Source: Halobacillus sp. Marseille-P3879 (GTDB lineage Bacteria > Bacillota > Bacilli > Bacillales > Halobacillaceae). Taken from it: a stretch of 64,000 bases of DNA. How positions within the stretch are numbered: position 1 is the first letter of the stretch; every line of letters starts with the position of its first letter. The stretch spans positions 1,273,801-1,337,800 of the forward strand of contig NZ_OESS01000002.1 of assembly GCF_900240285.1 (NCBI RefSeq). The letters run 5' to 3'. Of the stretch, positions 24,995-33,757 are shown piece by piece. The notes beneath the pieces are model-generated. The model was given only the letters and a program-made list of their open reading frames with translations. It ran no database searches and was not told the origin of the DNA. The position numbers and the translations under genes were made by a program.

Positions 24995-25778
24995 TAGGAA
25001 AGTTGGTAAAAAAGTGCTTGTTGCAGAAAGATATGAACAGATCTTGCGTATGGTAGATGAAAAAGGAAGCATTCGTGTCTCTGAATTGAGCCGGCAATTC
25101 GGGGTCACTGAGGAAACCATCCGAAGAGACCTCGATCAATTGGAAAAAGCAAATAAACTCAGACGCAGTCATGGCGGAGCTGTATCTTTAAAACAAGAAA
25201 AAACAGAATCACCCTATTTTGAAAGAGAAATTAAAAACATCCATTCAAAAAGAAAATTAGCAAAAGAAGCAGTAAACTATGTGGAAGAAAATGATAACAT
25301 TATTCTAGACGCTAGTTCTACAGCCTGGTACATGGCTAAGGAATTACCAGATATCCCTTTAACCATTCTTACAAATTCCATTAAAGTAGCAGCTGAGCTT
25401 AGTGATAAAGGAAATATCCAGGTGGTGTCTACCGGCGGGTTGCTGTCTTCTAGATCTTTATCATTTGTCGGACCCTTAGCTGAACGCTCGCTGGATGAAT
25501 ACCATGTAGATAAGGCTTTTCTTTCCTGCCAGGGAATTCACTTGAAAAGAGGCCTGAGCGATTCCAATGAATTACAAGCGCATTTGAAACAAAAAATTAT
25601 TGAAGTTGCAGATAGCGTGTATTTACTTGTTGACCATAGTAAATTCGGGGTTCAGTCCTTTGCAAGAATTGCAGGATGGAAAGAAATCGATAAGGTTTTA
25701 ACTGACGCCCAAGCAAAAGCTGAAGACATTCAACAGTTAAAAGAAATGCAAGTTAACGTTCAAAAACTTATGGAGTAA
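24972..25778 (+). CDS. rhaR: DeoR-family regulator of rhamnose genes
   Basis: A 268-residue DeoR repressor. Residues ~17-65 form the N-terminal winged helix (RYEQILRMVDEKGSIRVSEL..FGVTEETIRRDLDQLE..NKLRRSHGGA). The rest is the DeoRC sugar-phosphate-sensing domain with NIILDASSTAWYMAKEL, LTILTNSIKVA and STGG. DeoR proteins sense phosphorylated sugars; rhamnulose-1-phosphate is the natural candidate. The gene overlaps rhaB and has its ribosome site GGAG inside it, as the last member of the operon, so it should be autoregulated via the repeat region at 19.4-19.8 kb. The name follows the B. subtilis RhaR analogue. Confidence 0.9.
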   Translation: MEQTLSSNRKVGKKVLVAERYEQILRMVDEKGSIRVSELSRQFGVTEETIRRDLDQLEKANKLRRSHGGAVSLKQEKTESPYFEREIKNIHSKRKLAKEAVNYVEENDNIILDASSTAWYMAKELPDIPLTILTNSIKVAAELSDKGNIQVVSTGGLLSSRSLSFVGPLAERSLDEYHVDKAFLSCQGIHLKRGLSDSNELQAHLKQKIIEVADSVYLLVDHSKFGVQSFARIAGWKEIDKVLTDAQAKAEDIQQLKEMQVNVQKLME

Positions 25779-25966
25779 AAGGGCCAGGAATAAGTATGAA
25801 GGTAAGTGCTTCTCGCGTAATAATCCCGAGATGATCTTCATTACTTTTGAAGAATACGGTTTGAATGGAGTCGCGGTAAAAGAGAAGCTTATTCTTTAAC
25901 AAACGCTCTATGTACAAAGGGTGTTCATTGTTTTTGACCTCTTCCCTGGTTAATAAAAGTATTGAA

Positions 25967-26013
25967 GAAGACCCCCCTCAAAGGAGTGCCCCTTTTGAAG
26001 GGGGTCTTCATTT
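25967..26013 (+). terminator. rho-independent terminator after rha operon
   Basis: GAAGACCCCC (25967-25976) pairs perfectly with GGGGGTCTTC (26000-26009), then ATTTATA. A second pairing lies within the loop. The 190 bp between rhaR and this hairpin hold no recognisable gene. Confidence 0.8.
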
Positions 26014-26027
26014 ATACATAGCTCTGC

Positions 26028-26183
26028 TTATTGTGAGTTTTGCTGCATGCCGCCTGCCATTTTAGCAGCATTCTGAATAACACTTGTCAGCTGATTGGAC
26101 TGACCTGTCATCATGCTGTAAGTTGCAGCACCAATACCTACAGATGCGACAAGCGGAAGCCAATGAATATTGTTATTTTTCAT
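26028..26183 (-). CDS. small DUF3918-like membrane-anchored protein
   Basis: A 51-residue product with a hydrophobic, Gly/Ala-rich segment (residues ~8-25, PLVASVGIGAATYSMM) followed by a polar Gln/Asn/Met-rich tail. It resembles the short DUF3918 proteins of Bacillaceae. GAGGAGG sits 8 nt before the ATG, an excellent site, which makes the gene convincing despite its size. It lies between the rha terminator and the tyrS terminator. Function unknown. Confidence 0.72.
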   Translation of the reverse strand: MKNNNIHWLPLVASVGIGAATYSMMTGQSNQLTSVIQNAAKMAGGMQQNSQ

Positions 26184-26270
26184 TATTAATATCCTCCTCA
26201 CATGTTTTAAGTGGAGCCTTTATATTCTGACTCAGTTCAGCTTAAATATAAGTGTTAATCCTTGCCTGTA

Positions 26271-26299
26271 AAAAAGCCCCGTGTACATGTACACGGGCC
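26271..26299 (-). terminator. tyrS terminator
   Basis: A perfect 20-bp palindrome (26278-26297, half-site CCCGTGTACA) is followed on the minus strand by CTTTTTT. Confidence 0.85.
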
Positions 26300-26307
26300 T
26301 CCCTCCA

Positions 26308-27579
26308 CTATGAACTATAGCGAATTAGAAAATATTTTTTCTTCCCACGGCGAATTATGGTAAAACGATCTTCAATCCGATCTTCTGCTGAGATGGAATG
26401 ATTTAGATCCTGGTTTCTTTCTCCATTAATATAAATAGCCCCATTCTTAATGTCTTCTCTAGCCTGTCGTTTGGATGAAGAAATATTAGCCTCTACAAGT
26501 AGTTCAATAAGCGAAGAATCTTTCTTATCGGTATCAAATGCGGGCACATCTTTAAATCCCTGTTCAATTTCTGAGCCTGTCAATTCCTTGATGTCTCCAC
26601 TGAATAAGGCCTTAGAAATTCTTTCTGCCTGTCTCAGTGCTTCCTCATCATGAACCAGCTTTGTCATTTCTTCAGCAAGTCGCTTTTGAGCCACTCGTTT
26701 TTCAGGCTGGTTTTCCACTTCTTTTTCCAGCTCTGCAATTTCCTCGTGAGATAAAAACGTGAAGTATTTGAGGAATTTAACAACATCGCGGTCATCAGCA
26801 TTGATCCAGAATTGGTAAAACTCATAGGGAGACGTCTTATCTCTATCCAGCCAAATAGCTCCTCCTGCTGTTTTGCCAAATTTCGATCCATCCGCTTTTG
26901 TAATGAGAGGCATAGTCAACCCATAAGCTTCCACATCTTTTTCACCGGCTGCTGAACGGCGAATTAATTCTAATCCGGCTGTAATGTTCCCCCACTGATC
27001 GCTTCCGCCAATCTGCAGTGTGCAGTTTTCTTTTTCATTTAACTTTTGAAAATCCAAGGACTGAAGAATCATATAACTAAATTCAGTAAAACTGATTCCG
27101 CTCTCAATGCGGGATTCAACGGAGTCTTTAGCCAGCATATAGTTTACCCCAAAATGCTTGCCTGTATCACGCAAGAAGTCGATTATTGTCATTTTTGATA
27201 ACCACTCATGGTTATTACGGGCAACCGCTGCATTTTCTCCTTCATCAAAATTTAAGATTTTTGCTAATTGGTCCTTAAGTTTCTCACTGTAATGATGGAC
27301 TACCTCCGCAGAGTTTAACTGACGCTCCGTTGAACGTCCGCTCGGATCACCGATCATTCCGGTTCCTCCGCCGACCAGCGCAATCGGTCTGTGTCCAGCC
27401 TGTTGAAACCTTTTAAGAAGTAGTACAGGCAGCAGATGACCAATGTGCAGACTATCCCCCGTAGGGTCAAATCCACAATAAAGAGTTACTTGCTTTTCCG
27501 TTAAATGTTTTCTAAGACCCTCTTCATCGGTAATTTGATTAACCAGTCCTCTTTTTTCTAAATCCTGCAAAATATCCAT
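26308..27579 (-). CDS. tyrS: tyrosyl-tRNA synthetase
   Basis: A 423-residue class I synthetase of the TyrRS-S type. GDSLHIGH (residue ~46) is the HIGH motif, QIGGSDQWGN (~190) contacts tyrosine, and KFGKT (~230) replaces KMSKS as is usual. The last ~70 residues form an S4 RNA-binding domain (ISSSKRQAREDIKNGAIYINGE). The ATG at 27579 has AAAGGAG upstream; an in-frame extension of 32 codons overlaps the T-box leader and is not real. Expression is controlled by the tyrosine T-box directly upstream. Confidence 0.96.
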   Translation of the reverse strand: MDILQDLEKRGLVNQITDEEGLRKHLTEKQVTLYCGFDPTGDSLHIGHLLPVLLLKRFQQAGHRPIALVGGGTGMIGDPSGRSTERQLNSAEVVHHYSEKLKDQLAKILNFDEGENAAVARNNHEWLSKMTIIDFLRDTGKHFGVNYMLAKDSVESRIESGISFTEFSYMILQSLDFQKLNEKENCTLQIGGSDQWGNITAGLELIRRSAAGEKDVEAYGLTMPLITKADGSKFGKTAGGAIWLDRDKTSPYEFYQFWINADDRDVVKFLKYFTFLSHEEIAELEKEVENQPEKRVAQKRLAEEMTKLVHDEEALRQAERISKALFSGDIKELTGSEIEQGFKDVPAFDTDKKDSSLIELLVEANISSSKRQAREDIKNGAIYINGERNQDLNHSISAEDRIEDRFTIIRRGKKKYFLIRYSS

Positions 27580-27610
27580 GGTTTGGCTCTCCTTTGCTAT
27601 AATTTCCCAA

Positions 27611-27805
27611 ACAAAAAAGACCTCTCCCCAAATATATAGGGACGAGGTCTGTTCGCGGTACCACCCTGATTGCATAGAAATACTATGCCGCTCAAATTGA
27701 TAACGGTGCCTACACCGTCTTCCGATTCATACCAGAAGAATGCTCCTGACCGTATTTCAAACACTAATTTGTACTGACTTGCACCACCCGTCAGCTCTCT
27801 AACAC
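27611..27805 (-). promoter_or_regulatory. T-box riboswitch, tyrosine type
   Basis: The invariant T-box AGGGTGGTACCGCG lies at 27667-27654 on the minus strand, followed by a terminator hairpin (arms around 27617-27628 and 27641-27652) and a T run. Upstream, GCTGAC/GTCAG form the base of Stem I, and the 3' side of the specifier loop (GAAATACGG) offers UAC, a tyrosine codon, at 27754-27752. Uncharged tRNA-Tyr would pair here and favour antitermination into tyrS. Confidence 0.92.
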
Positions 27806-27963
27806 AGGGAATAGTCTTTTACTGCAATCATTCATCGCTCATTTTAAACTGTATTATATTATTAGCATATTACTGATTAAAAAGCAACAAATTTTATTAT
27901 CGAATCATGTCCGTTAAGCACGGCGTGTGTTATAATATAGGGTGGATATTAGGAGGTTTTGCA

Positions 27964-30900
27964 ATGTCGAACAACCCAAAGAAAGAACGGAATAAAGTGG
28001 ATTGGAAATCGCTCTGGCAAAGCGGCAAAATCCAGAAAAACAGCAGGATCGGTTATGAAGTTGCCTGGAATGTGATCTTATTTTTTATCATTATAGGTAT
28101 TATTGGTTTATTTTTTGCCGGTGGTGTTGGAGCAGGATACTTTGCTTCACTTGTCAAAGATGAGCCGACACGAAGTCAGGCTGACATGGAAGAAGATATC
28201 TACAACTACGAAGAAACTTCTGAAGTATATTTTGCTGAAGAAGAGTTCCTCGGGGATGTGCAAACGGATCTTTACCGTGAAGAAATTGCGCTCGAAGATG
28301 TTAGCAGTAACTTAAAAGATGCCGTTATTGCAACCGAGGATGAATATTTTAACACCCATGACGGAGTCGTACCTAAAGCGGTAATGCGTGCAATGGTACA
28401 GGAAGCCACTAACTCCTCAGTTAAGACAGGAGGAAGTACGCTTACTCAACAAATAGTGAAAAACCAAATCTTAACGAATGAAGTATCATTTGAACGGAAA
28501 GCAAAAGAAATACTTATAGCCATGAGAGTGGAACGTTTTTTCGAGAAAGATGACATTCTCGAAGCATACTTAAACATTGTTCCCTTCGGGCGGAATGCGA
28601 ATGGCGATAACATAGCCGGGGCTAAAACAGCCGCTGAAGGTATTTTTGGCGTTTCTCCCGAAGATCTTGAAATTCCTCAAGCTGCGTTTATTGCCGGGCT
28701 TCCGCAGAACCCTTTCAGTTACACCCCGTTCCTGAACAACGGAGAAGTAAAATCTGAAGAAGCTTTACAGCCTGGTATAAACCGAATGAAAGACGTGCTG
28801 AGCCGTATGCATGAAGCCGATTATATTTCTGACGAAGAATACGAAGAAGCGCTTGAATTTGATTTAGTCGGCAGTTTAACTGAACCTACAAGTAAATCAA
28901 AAGACGAATATCCTTACCTTACCGATGAAATACAAAGGCGGGCAAAAGACATTATGGTAGAGCAGCTTGCCAAAGAAAACGGTGACTCAATGGAAGACTT
29001 AGAAGAAGATGAGGAACTGATGGAAGAATATGACGAACTTGCCGAGAGACAATTGAGCTCAGGAGGCTACAAAATTCATACGACCATCGACAAAGAAATT
29101 TATGATGTCATGCAAGAAGTTAAAGATGAGTACAACAATTACGGAGCAAACCGTACCGTGTCGCTCCAAAATGAAGAAGGTGAACTGGTTGAAACAGAAA
29201 TTCCAGTTCAAGTCGGAAGTACTCTGATTGAGAATTCTACCGGCAAGATTTTTGGTTTTATTGGCGGACGTGATTTCGAAGAACAGCAATTAAACCATGC
29301 TACACAAGCGAATCGTTCTCCCGGCAGTACAATGAAGCCGCTGGTCGCGTATGGCCCTGGTATTGACATGGGTAAACTTCATCCGGGGTCAGTATTAGCT
29401 AACGTCCCTTATAAATATCCTGGAGGCACTGACGTCAGTAACTATGGCGGTGGTTATGGAGGACTTACATCAGCTAGACAAGCCCTTACGGAATCGTCAA
29501 ACGTACCTGCCGTTAAAGCTTATATGGAGATTATCGATGAGAACCCAGCAAAAAACTATCTAGATAAGATGGGTATTACGACGTTAAATGAGGAACAATA
29601 TACCAACCCATCATTAGTCCTCGGCTCTGCAGACGTAACAATCGAAGAAAACACCAATGCTTATGCTACTTTCGGTAATAACGGAAAGTTTGTTGATGCT
29701 TATATGATTGAAAAAATAGAGACAAAAGAGGGCGAAACCTTTTATGAGCATGAAAGTGACGAGGAAGAAGTCTTCAGCCCGCAGTCTTCCTATTTAACCA
29801 TTGATATGATGCGTGATGTCCTTGATTCAGGTACAGCCTCTTCTGTACCGGGTCAACTTACCAATCCAGGTGTAGATTGGGCAGGGAAAACAGGGACTTC
29901 ACAGGAATATAAGGATGCATGGTTTGTAGCTACAAACCCTAACGTTACGATAAGTTCATGGATTGGCTATGATTTTCAGGAACAGCTTAATAGCAGCGGG
30001 TACAGCCAGCGAAACACAGGGTTATGGGCAAGAATTGTTAATGCAGTGTCTGAAGTACGCCCTGACTTAATGGTCCCAGAAGGCAACTTCGAAAAACCCG
30101 AGGGAATTGTTAATCGTTCCTACTGCGCCACTTCTGGTCTGTTAGCATCAGATCTCTGTGAGTCCGCAGGGCTTTCTAAAAATGACATGTATATATCTGA
30201 ATTTGCTCCATCAGAAGAAGATGACAGTTTAATGGATGGAGAATTCGTTGATATTAAAGGGGATATTTATCCTGCAGGTGACAATACTCCCAGTGAATTT
30301 ATTATAGATGAAGGCAGCGGGGTAATTATTAAACCTGAGTTTCTTGAGGAAAATGATTATGATTCCTCAGATATTTTAGATCATTTAATCCCTGGTTCAA
30401 GTACATGGGATAATGTGGCACTGCCTTCAGGAGAAGGTTCAGCTACTTCTTCAGGCGAAGTAGATAACGATGGCGGTTCCCCGTCAGCACCCGGTTCTGT
30501 ATCCGCCGACTCTTCTACTATCAGCTGGTCTGAATCCTCCAGTGATGATGTAGTAGGCTATCGAATTTATCGATCATCTTCACCTGACGGCTCCTTTTCA
30601 AGGATTGGGAGTACGAGAGGTACGAGTTATGATTATTCGGGAGACGATGGCATATACGCTGTTCGTGCAGTTGATTATTTTGGAGGAACATCGAGCCTCT
30701 CCTCTACAACAGAAGTAGGTAATCCTGGTGAACCCCAAGAAGATGACCAATCTGAGAGTGATTCTAACGATAACCGTTCCGGTAACGACTCTAATAACAA
30801 TAACTCAGGAGACAACGGCTCAGGTAATAATGATTCCCAAGATAATGATTCTGATGACGATAACTCGGAAAATAATGACGAAGAATCAGGCGACGAGTCA

Positions 30901-31083
30901 AGCGAAGAAAACTCAGAAAACAATGAATCAGATAGTGAGAACTCAGAGGAAGAAAGCTCAAGTAACAACGAGTCGGATTCCGAGAATAATGAATCTGAGG
31001 AAAACAACTCAAATAATGAAGATGAGGAATCTGAAAACGAAGGATCAGATAACGACGATGAAGAAACCGATGATGACAACTAA
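27964..31083 (+). CDS. class A penicillin-binding protein with FnIII domain and acidic tail
   Basis: A 1039-residue PBP1a-type synthase. One TM helix lies at ~36-59. The GT51 transglycosylase follows with ATEDEYFNTHDG (~118) and TGGSTLTQQIVKNQ (~155). The transpeptidase has SPGSTMK (~452), SSN (~510) and KTGT (~640). A fibronectin type III domain spans ~840-920, and the last ~120 residues are almost only Ser, Asn, Asp and Glu, far more acidic than in soil Bacillus relatives. AGGAGG precedes ATG 27964; an in-frame GTG-side extension overlaps that site. It polymerises and cross-links peptidoglycan outside the membrane. Tail function is unknown; halophilic adaptation is plausible. Confidence 0.94.
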   Translation: MSNNPKKERNKVDWKSLWQSGKIQKNSRIGYEVAWNVILFFIIIGIIGLFFAGGVGAGYFASLVKDEPTRSQADMEEDIYNYEETSEVYFAEEEFLGDVQTDLYREEIALEDVSSNLKDAVIATEDEYFNTHDGVVPKAVMRAMVQEATNSSVKTGGSTLTQQIVKNQILTNEVSFERKAKEILIAMRVERFFEKDDILEAYLNIVPFGRNANGDNIAGAKTAAEGIFGVSPEDLEIPQAAFIAGLPQNPFSYTPFLNNGEVKSEEALQPGINRMKDVLSRMHEADYISDEEYEEALEFDLVGSLTEPTSKSKDEYPYLTDEIQRRAKDIMVEQLAKENGDSMEDLEEDEELMEEYDELAERQLSSGGYKIHTTIDKEIYDVMQEVKDEYNNYGANRTVSLQNEEGELVETEIPVQVGSTLIENSTGKIFGFIGGRDFEEQQLNHATQANRSPGSTMKPLVAYGPGIDMGKLHPGSVLANVPYKYPGGTDVSNYGGGYGGLTSARQALTESSNVPAVKAYMEIIDENPAKNYLDKMGITTLNEEQYTNPSLVLGSADVTIEENTNAYATFGNNGKFVDAYMIEKIETKEGETFYEHESDEEEVFSPQSSYLTIDMMRDVLDSGTASSVPGQLTNPGVDWAGKTGTSQEYKDAWFVATNPNVTISSWIGYDFQEQLNSSGYSQRNTGLWARIVNAVSEVRPDLMVPEGNFEKPEGIVNRSYCATSGLLASDLCESAGLSKNDMYISEFAPSEEDDSLMDGEFVDIKGDIYPAGDNTPSEFIIDEGSGVIIKPEFLEENDYDSSDILDHLIPGSSTWDNVALPSGEGSATSSGEVDNDGGSPSAPGSVSADSSTISWSESSSDDVVGYRIYRSSSPDGSFSRIGSTRGTSYDYSGDDGIYAVRAVDYFGGTSSLSSTTEVGNPGEPQEDDQSESDSNDNRSGNDSNNNNSGDNGSGNNDSQDNDSDDDNSENNDEESGDESSEENSENNESDSENSEEESSSNNESDSENNESEENNSNNEDEESENEGSDNDDEETDDDN

Positions 31084-31105
31084 ATAACCATGAATGTTGA
31101 CCTTT

Positions 31106-31138
31106 AAACTCCAGTCCAAACGGGCTGGAGTTTTCTTT
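31106..31138 (+). terminator. terminator after PBP gene
   Basis: AAACTCCAG (31106-31114) pairs with CTGGAGTTT (31125-31133), followed by a T-rich run. Confidence 0.8.
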
Positions 31139-31220
31139 AGTTATCCCCTTAAAAACAACCTATGTTCATGTATAATGAAAACTATGGAAGTTCTCATTTC
31201 TTTAGACAGGTGGTGACGCT

Positions 31221-31871
31221 GTGAAACATAAAAAAACTTTTAATGAGCAGACATTTCAAACAGATTACGGACCAATGACCATCCAGGGACCTTTATCAGC
31301 AGAACAGCTTAGCGAATATTCTTTTCACGAAGATTTGAATGCGTTCCGACCGCCAGGTAAGCAGTTTGAAGCTTTGAAAAGCATTGCAGGCTTTGATGAA
31401 GGAAGAATTATTGCAGCTACACATGAACAGACCATTATCGGCTATGTGACTTATCTTCATCCTGACCCAATGGAAAGATGGTCTGAAGGGAATATGGAAG
31501 ACCTGATCGAGTTAGGAGCCATTGAAGTCGTGCCTCAGTTTAGAGGCTTTAGGGTAGGATCCAGGATACTGGAGCTTTCCATGCAGGATCCCTTTATGGA
31601 AAACTATATCATTATCTCTACTGAATACTACTGGCACTGGGATTTAAAAGGTACAAAGCTGAGTATTTGGGATTACCGACGGGTTATGGAAAAGATGATG
31701 GGCGCCGGTGGACTGACCCCTTCTCCAACAGACGATCCCGAAATCATTTCTCATCCCGCAAACTGCTTAATGGTTCGAATCGGCAAGAATGTACCAGAGA
31801 AATCCATTGAGCAATTTGACGAATTAAGGTTTTTAACGAGAAATCAATATCGTAAAGTAAAGGGGGACTAA
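31221..31871 (+). CDS. acuA: acetyltransferase AcuA (acetyl-CoA synthetase control)
   Basis: A 216-residue GNAT protein matching AcuA, which acetylates and inactivates acetyl-CoA synthetase AcsA. The GNAT core shows LIELGAIEVVPQFRGFRVGSRILEL (residue ~95-119) with the acetyl-CoA loop, and the family-specific YYWHWDLKGTKLSIWDYR (~136). It starts at GTG 31221, with AGGTGG 7 nt upstream; TATAAT at 31171-31176 is a likely -10. It is followed after 2 nt by acuB. Unlike in B. subtilis, acsA is not adjacent: a PBP gene lies upstream. Confidence 0.92.
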   Translation: MKHKKTFNEQTFQTDYGPMTIQGPLSAEQLSEYSFHEDLNAFRPPGKQFEALKSIAGFDEGRIIAATHEQTIIGYVTYLHPDPMERWSEGNMEDLIELGAIEVVPQFRGFRVGSRILELSMQDPFMENYIIISTEYYWHWDLKGTKLSIWDYRRVMEKMMGAGGLTPSPTDDPEIISHPANCLMVRIGKNVPEKSIEQFDELRFLTRNQYRKVKGD

Positions 31872-31873
31872 TT

Positions 31874-32521
31874 ATGCTTGTAGAAGAAGTTATGAAAACG
31901 GAGGTATTAACTTTAACACCTTCTGATCCTATTGAAGCTGCAATCAAGCTATTAAACGATAACCACATTCGTCATATTCCTATCATAAACGACCGAGACT
32001 ATGTGATTGGTATCGTTTCTGACCGGGATGTACGCGATGCCAGTCCATCAGTCCTGGATGATACATCAGAAAACAGGCAGTTGAAAAAACCGATCGAGAC
32101 TATTATGACGAGTCCTGTTATTACCGTACATCCCCTTGATTTCGTAGAAGAAGTTACTTCAATTTTTTACGAACATGAAATTGCATGTGTTCCCGTTATG
32201 AAGAATGATAAGCTTGTTGGAATAATAACAGAAAAAGATATGCTTCATACATTGATTCAACTAACAGGGACCCACGTTCAAAGCTCTCAAATTGAAGTAA
32301 AAGTCATTAATAAACCAGGCATGCTCCCTCAAGTTATGCAAGTGTTTGGAAAGCGTAAAGTCAATATAAGCTCAGTCCTTATCTATCCCTACAAGCCGGA
32401 CTCTGACTATAAAATTATCGTTATCCGTATTCAAACTATGAATCCGTTACCCACAATTGAACACTTAAAAGGGGCTGGATATGAAGTACTATGGCCTAAA
32501 ATGCCGGGGATGTCCTCATGA
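31874..32521 (+). CDS. acuB: AcuB, CBS-pair and ACT domain protein
   Basis: A 215-residue protein with two CBS motifs (about 7-55 and 76-130: VMKTEVLTL..HIRHIPIIND..VGIVSDRDV and IMTSPVITV..ACVPVMKNDKLVGIITEKD) and a C-terminal ACT-like domain (~137-210, IEVKVINKPGMLPQV). AcuB belongs to the acetoin/acetate utilisation operon; its CBS pair probably binds an adenine nucleotide, but its precise role is not settled. Its stop overlaps the acuC start (TCATGA), so the two are translationally coupled. Confidence 0.92.
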   Translation: MLVEEVMKTEVLTLTPSDPIEAAIKLLNDNHIRHIPIINDRDYVIGIVSDRDVRDASPSVLDDTSENRQLKKPIETIMTSPVITVHPLDFVEEVTSIFYEHEIACVPVMKNDKLVGIITEKDMLHTLIQLTGTHVQSSQIEVKVINKPGMLPQVMQVFGKRKVNISSVLIYPYKPDSDYKIIVIRIQTMNPLPTIEHLKGAGYEVLWPKMPGMSS

Positions 32522-33693
32522 AATGTGATTCTAAATTTATCTTTACAGATGAATTCACGAACTATAAATTTCGTGATGACCATCCATTTAACCAGCTTAG
32601 AGTCTCGATGACGAAAGATCTTTTAGAGAAAGTAAACGTATTGAACAAAGATCATCTCATAAAACCGAGACCAGCCACTGAGGAAGAATTGAAGCTTTTT
32701 CACAGCGCAAAATATATTGAAGCTGTGAAAAGAGCCAGTTGTGAAGGGTTGACAGAAGACGAAGGACTGGAATATGGGATTGGCACCGAAGATACCCCTA
32801 TGTTTACGGGTATGCACGAAGCTTCTTCTCTGCTCGTAGGGAGCACGCTGAGCGCAATTGATGAAGTCATTGAGGGAAAGGCCGATCACGCTCTCAACTT
32901 AGGAGGAGGACTTCACCATGGATTTGAGCGTAAAGCATCGGGCTTCTGTATTTATAATGATGGAGCCGTAGGAATTAAATATATCCGCAAGCATACGGAT
33001 TACAAAGTTCTTTACGTAGATACTGATGCTCATCACGGGGATGGCGTCCAGTGGGCTTTTTATGACGACCCTAATGTATGCACATTCTCCATCCATGAAA
33101 CCGGCCGCTATTTATTTCCCGGAACAGGGAACGTGAACGAGCGCGGATTGAAACAAGGTTATGGTTATTCTTTTAATTTACCAATCGATGCTTTTACAGA
33201 AGATGAATCATTTCTAGAGTTATATGAATACGCTTTCAGAAGAATAGTGGACTACTTCAAGCCCGACATTATTATTACACAAAATGGGGCAGACGCTCAC
33301 TACCTGGACCCGTTAACTCATCTATGTTCCACTATGAAAATTTATGAAGAAATACCTAAAGTGGCTCACGAATTAGCCCATGAGTTCTGCAACGGCAGAT
33401 GGGTGGCGTTAGGAGGAGGCGGATATGATATTTGGAGAGTTGTTCCCAGGGCTTGGGCTCAAATTTGGAAAATAATGCTTACAGGAGAAGCATTTACAGG
33501 CAAACTGCCTTCAACCTGGCAAATGGAATGGCAGCCTCTTTCCCCAGTAAAACTGCCAATGGAGTGGAGTGATCCTGACGATCCCTATCAAGCCATACCA
33601 AGAAAACAGGAAATCACAGAGAAAAACAAAAAAGTACTACAAAACTGTATGCAATTTATCCACAACCAGAATAGGTATAATTCTTCTATGTAA
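32518..33693 (+). CDS. acuC: AcuC, class I histone-deacetylase-family protein deacetylase
   Basis: A 391-residue arginase/deacetylase-fold enzyme that removes the acetyl group AcuA places on AcsA. The zinc and catalytic residues are clear: GGGLHHGFERKASGFCIYND (residue ~125), VDTDAHHGDGVQ (~160), ITQNGADAHYLDPLTHL (~252) and ALGGGGYD (~297). It overlaps acuB by four bases and ends at a bidirectional terminator facing motS. Confidence 0.95.
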   Translation: MKCDSKFIFTDEFTNYKFRDDHPFNQLRVSMTKDLLEKVNVLNKDHLIKPRPATEEELKLFHSAKYIEAVKRASCEGLTEDEGLEYGIGTEDTPMFTGMHEASSLLVGSTLSAIDEVIEGKADHALNLGGGLHHGFERKASGFCIYNDGAVGIKYIRKHTDYKVLYVDTDAHHGDGVQWAFYDDPNVCTFSIHETGRYLFPGTGNVNERGLKQGYGYSFNLPIDAFTEDESFLELYEYAFRRIVDYFKPDIIITQNGADAHYLDPLTHLCSTMKIYEEIPKVAHELAHEFCNGRWVALGGGGYDIWRVVPRAWAQIWKIMLTGEAFTGKLPSTWQMEWQPLSPVKLPMEWSDPDDPYQAIPRKQEITEKNKKVLQNCMQFIHNQNRYNSSM

Positions 33694-33717
33694 AAAGAAT
33701 ATCCTATCAAAGCATAG

Positions 33718-33757
33718 AAAAAGTGACTCCCACATTACATATGGGAGTCACTTTTAT
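33718..33757. terminator. bidirectional terminator between acuC and motS
   Basis: Arms 33718-33732 and 33742-33755 (AAAGTGACTCCCA/TGGGAGTCACTTT) pair perfectly over at least 13 bp with A and T runs on both sides. Confidence 0.88.

Noticed and set aside
30675..31079. Long serine/leucine-rich ORF on the minus strand and a Thr/Ile/Met-rich ORF in another plus frame
   Set aside because: Both are antisense or out-of-frame shadows of the low-complexity acidic tail of the PBP gene; no ribosome site.
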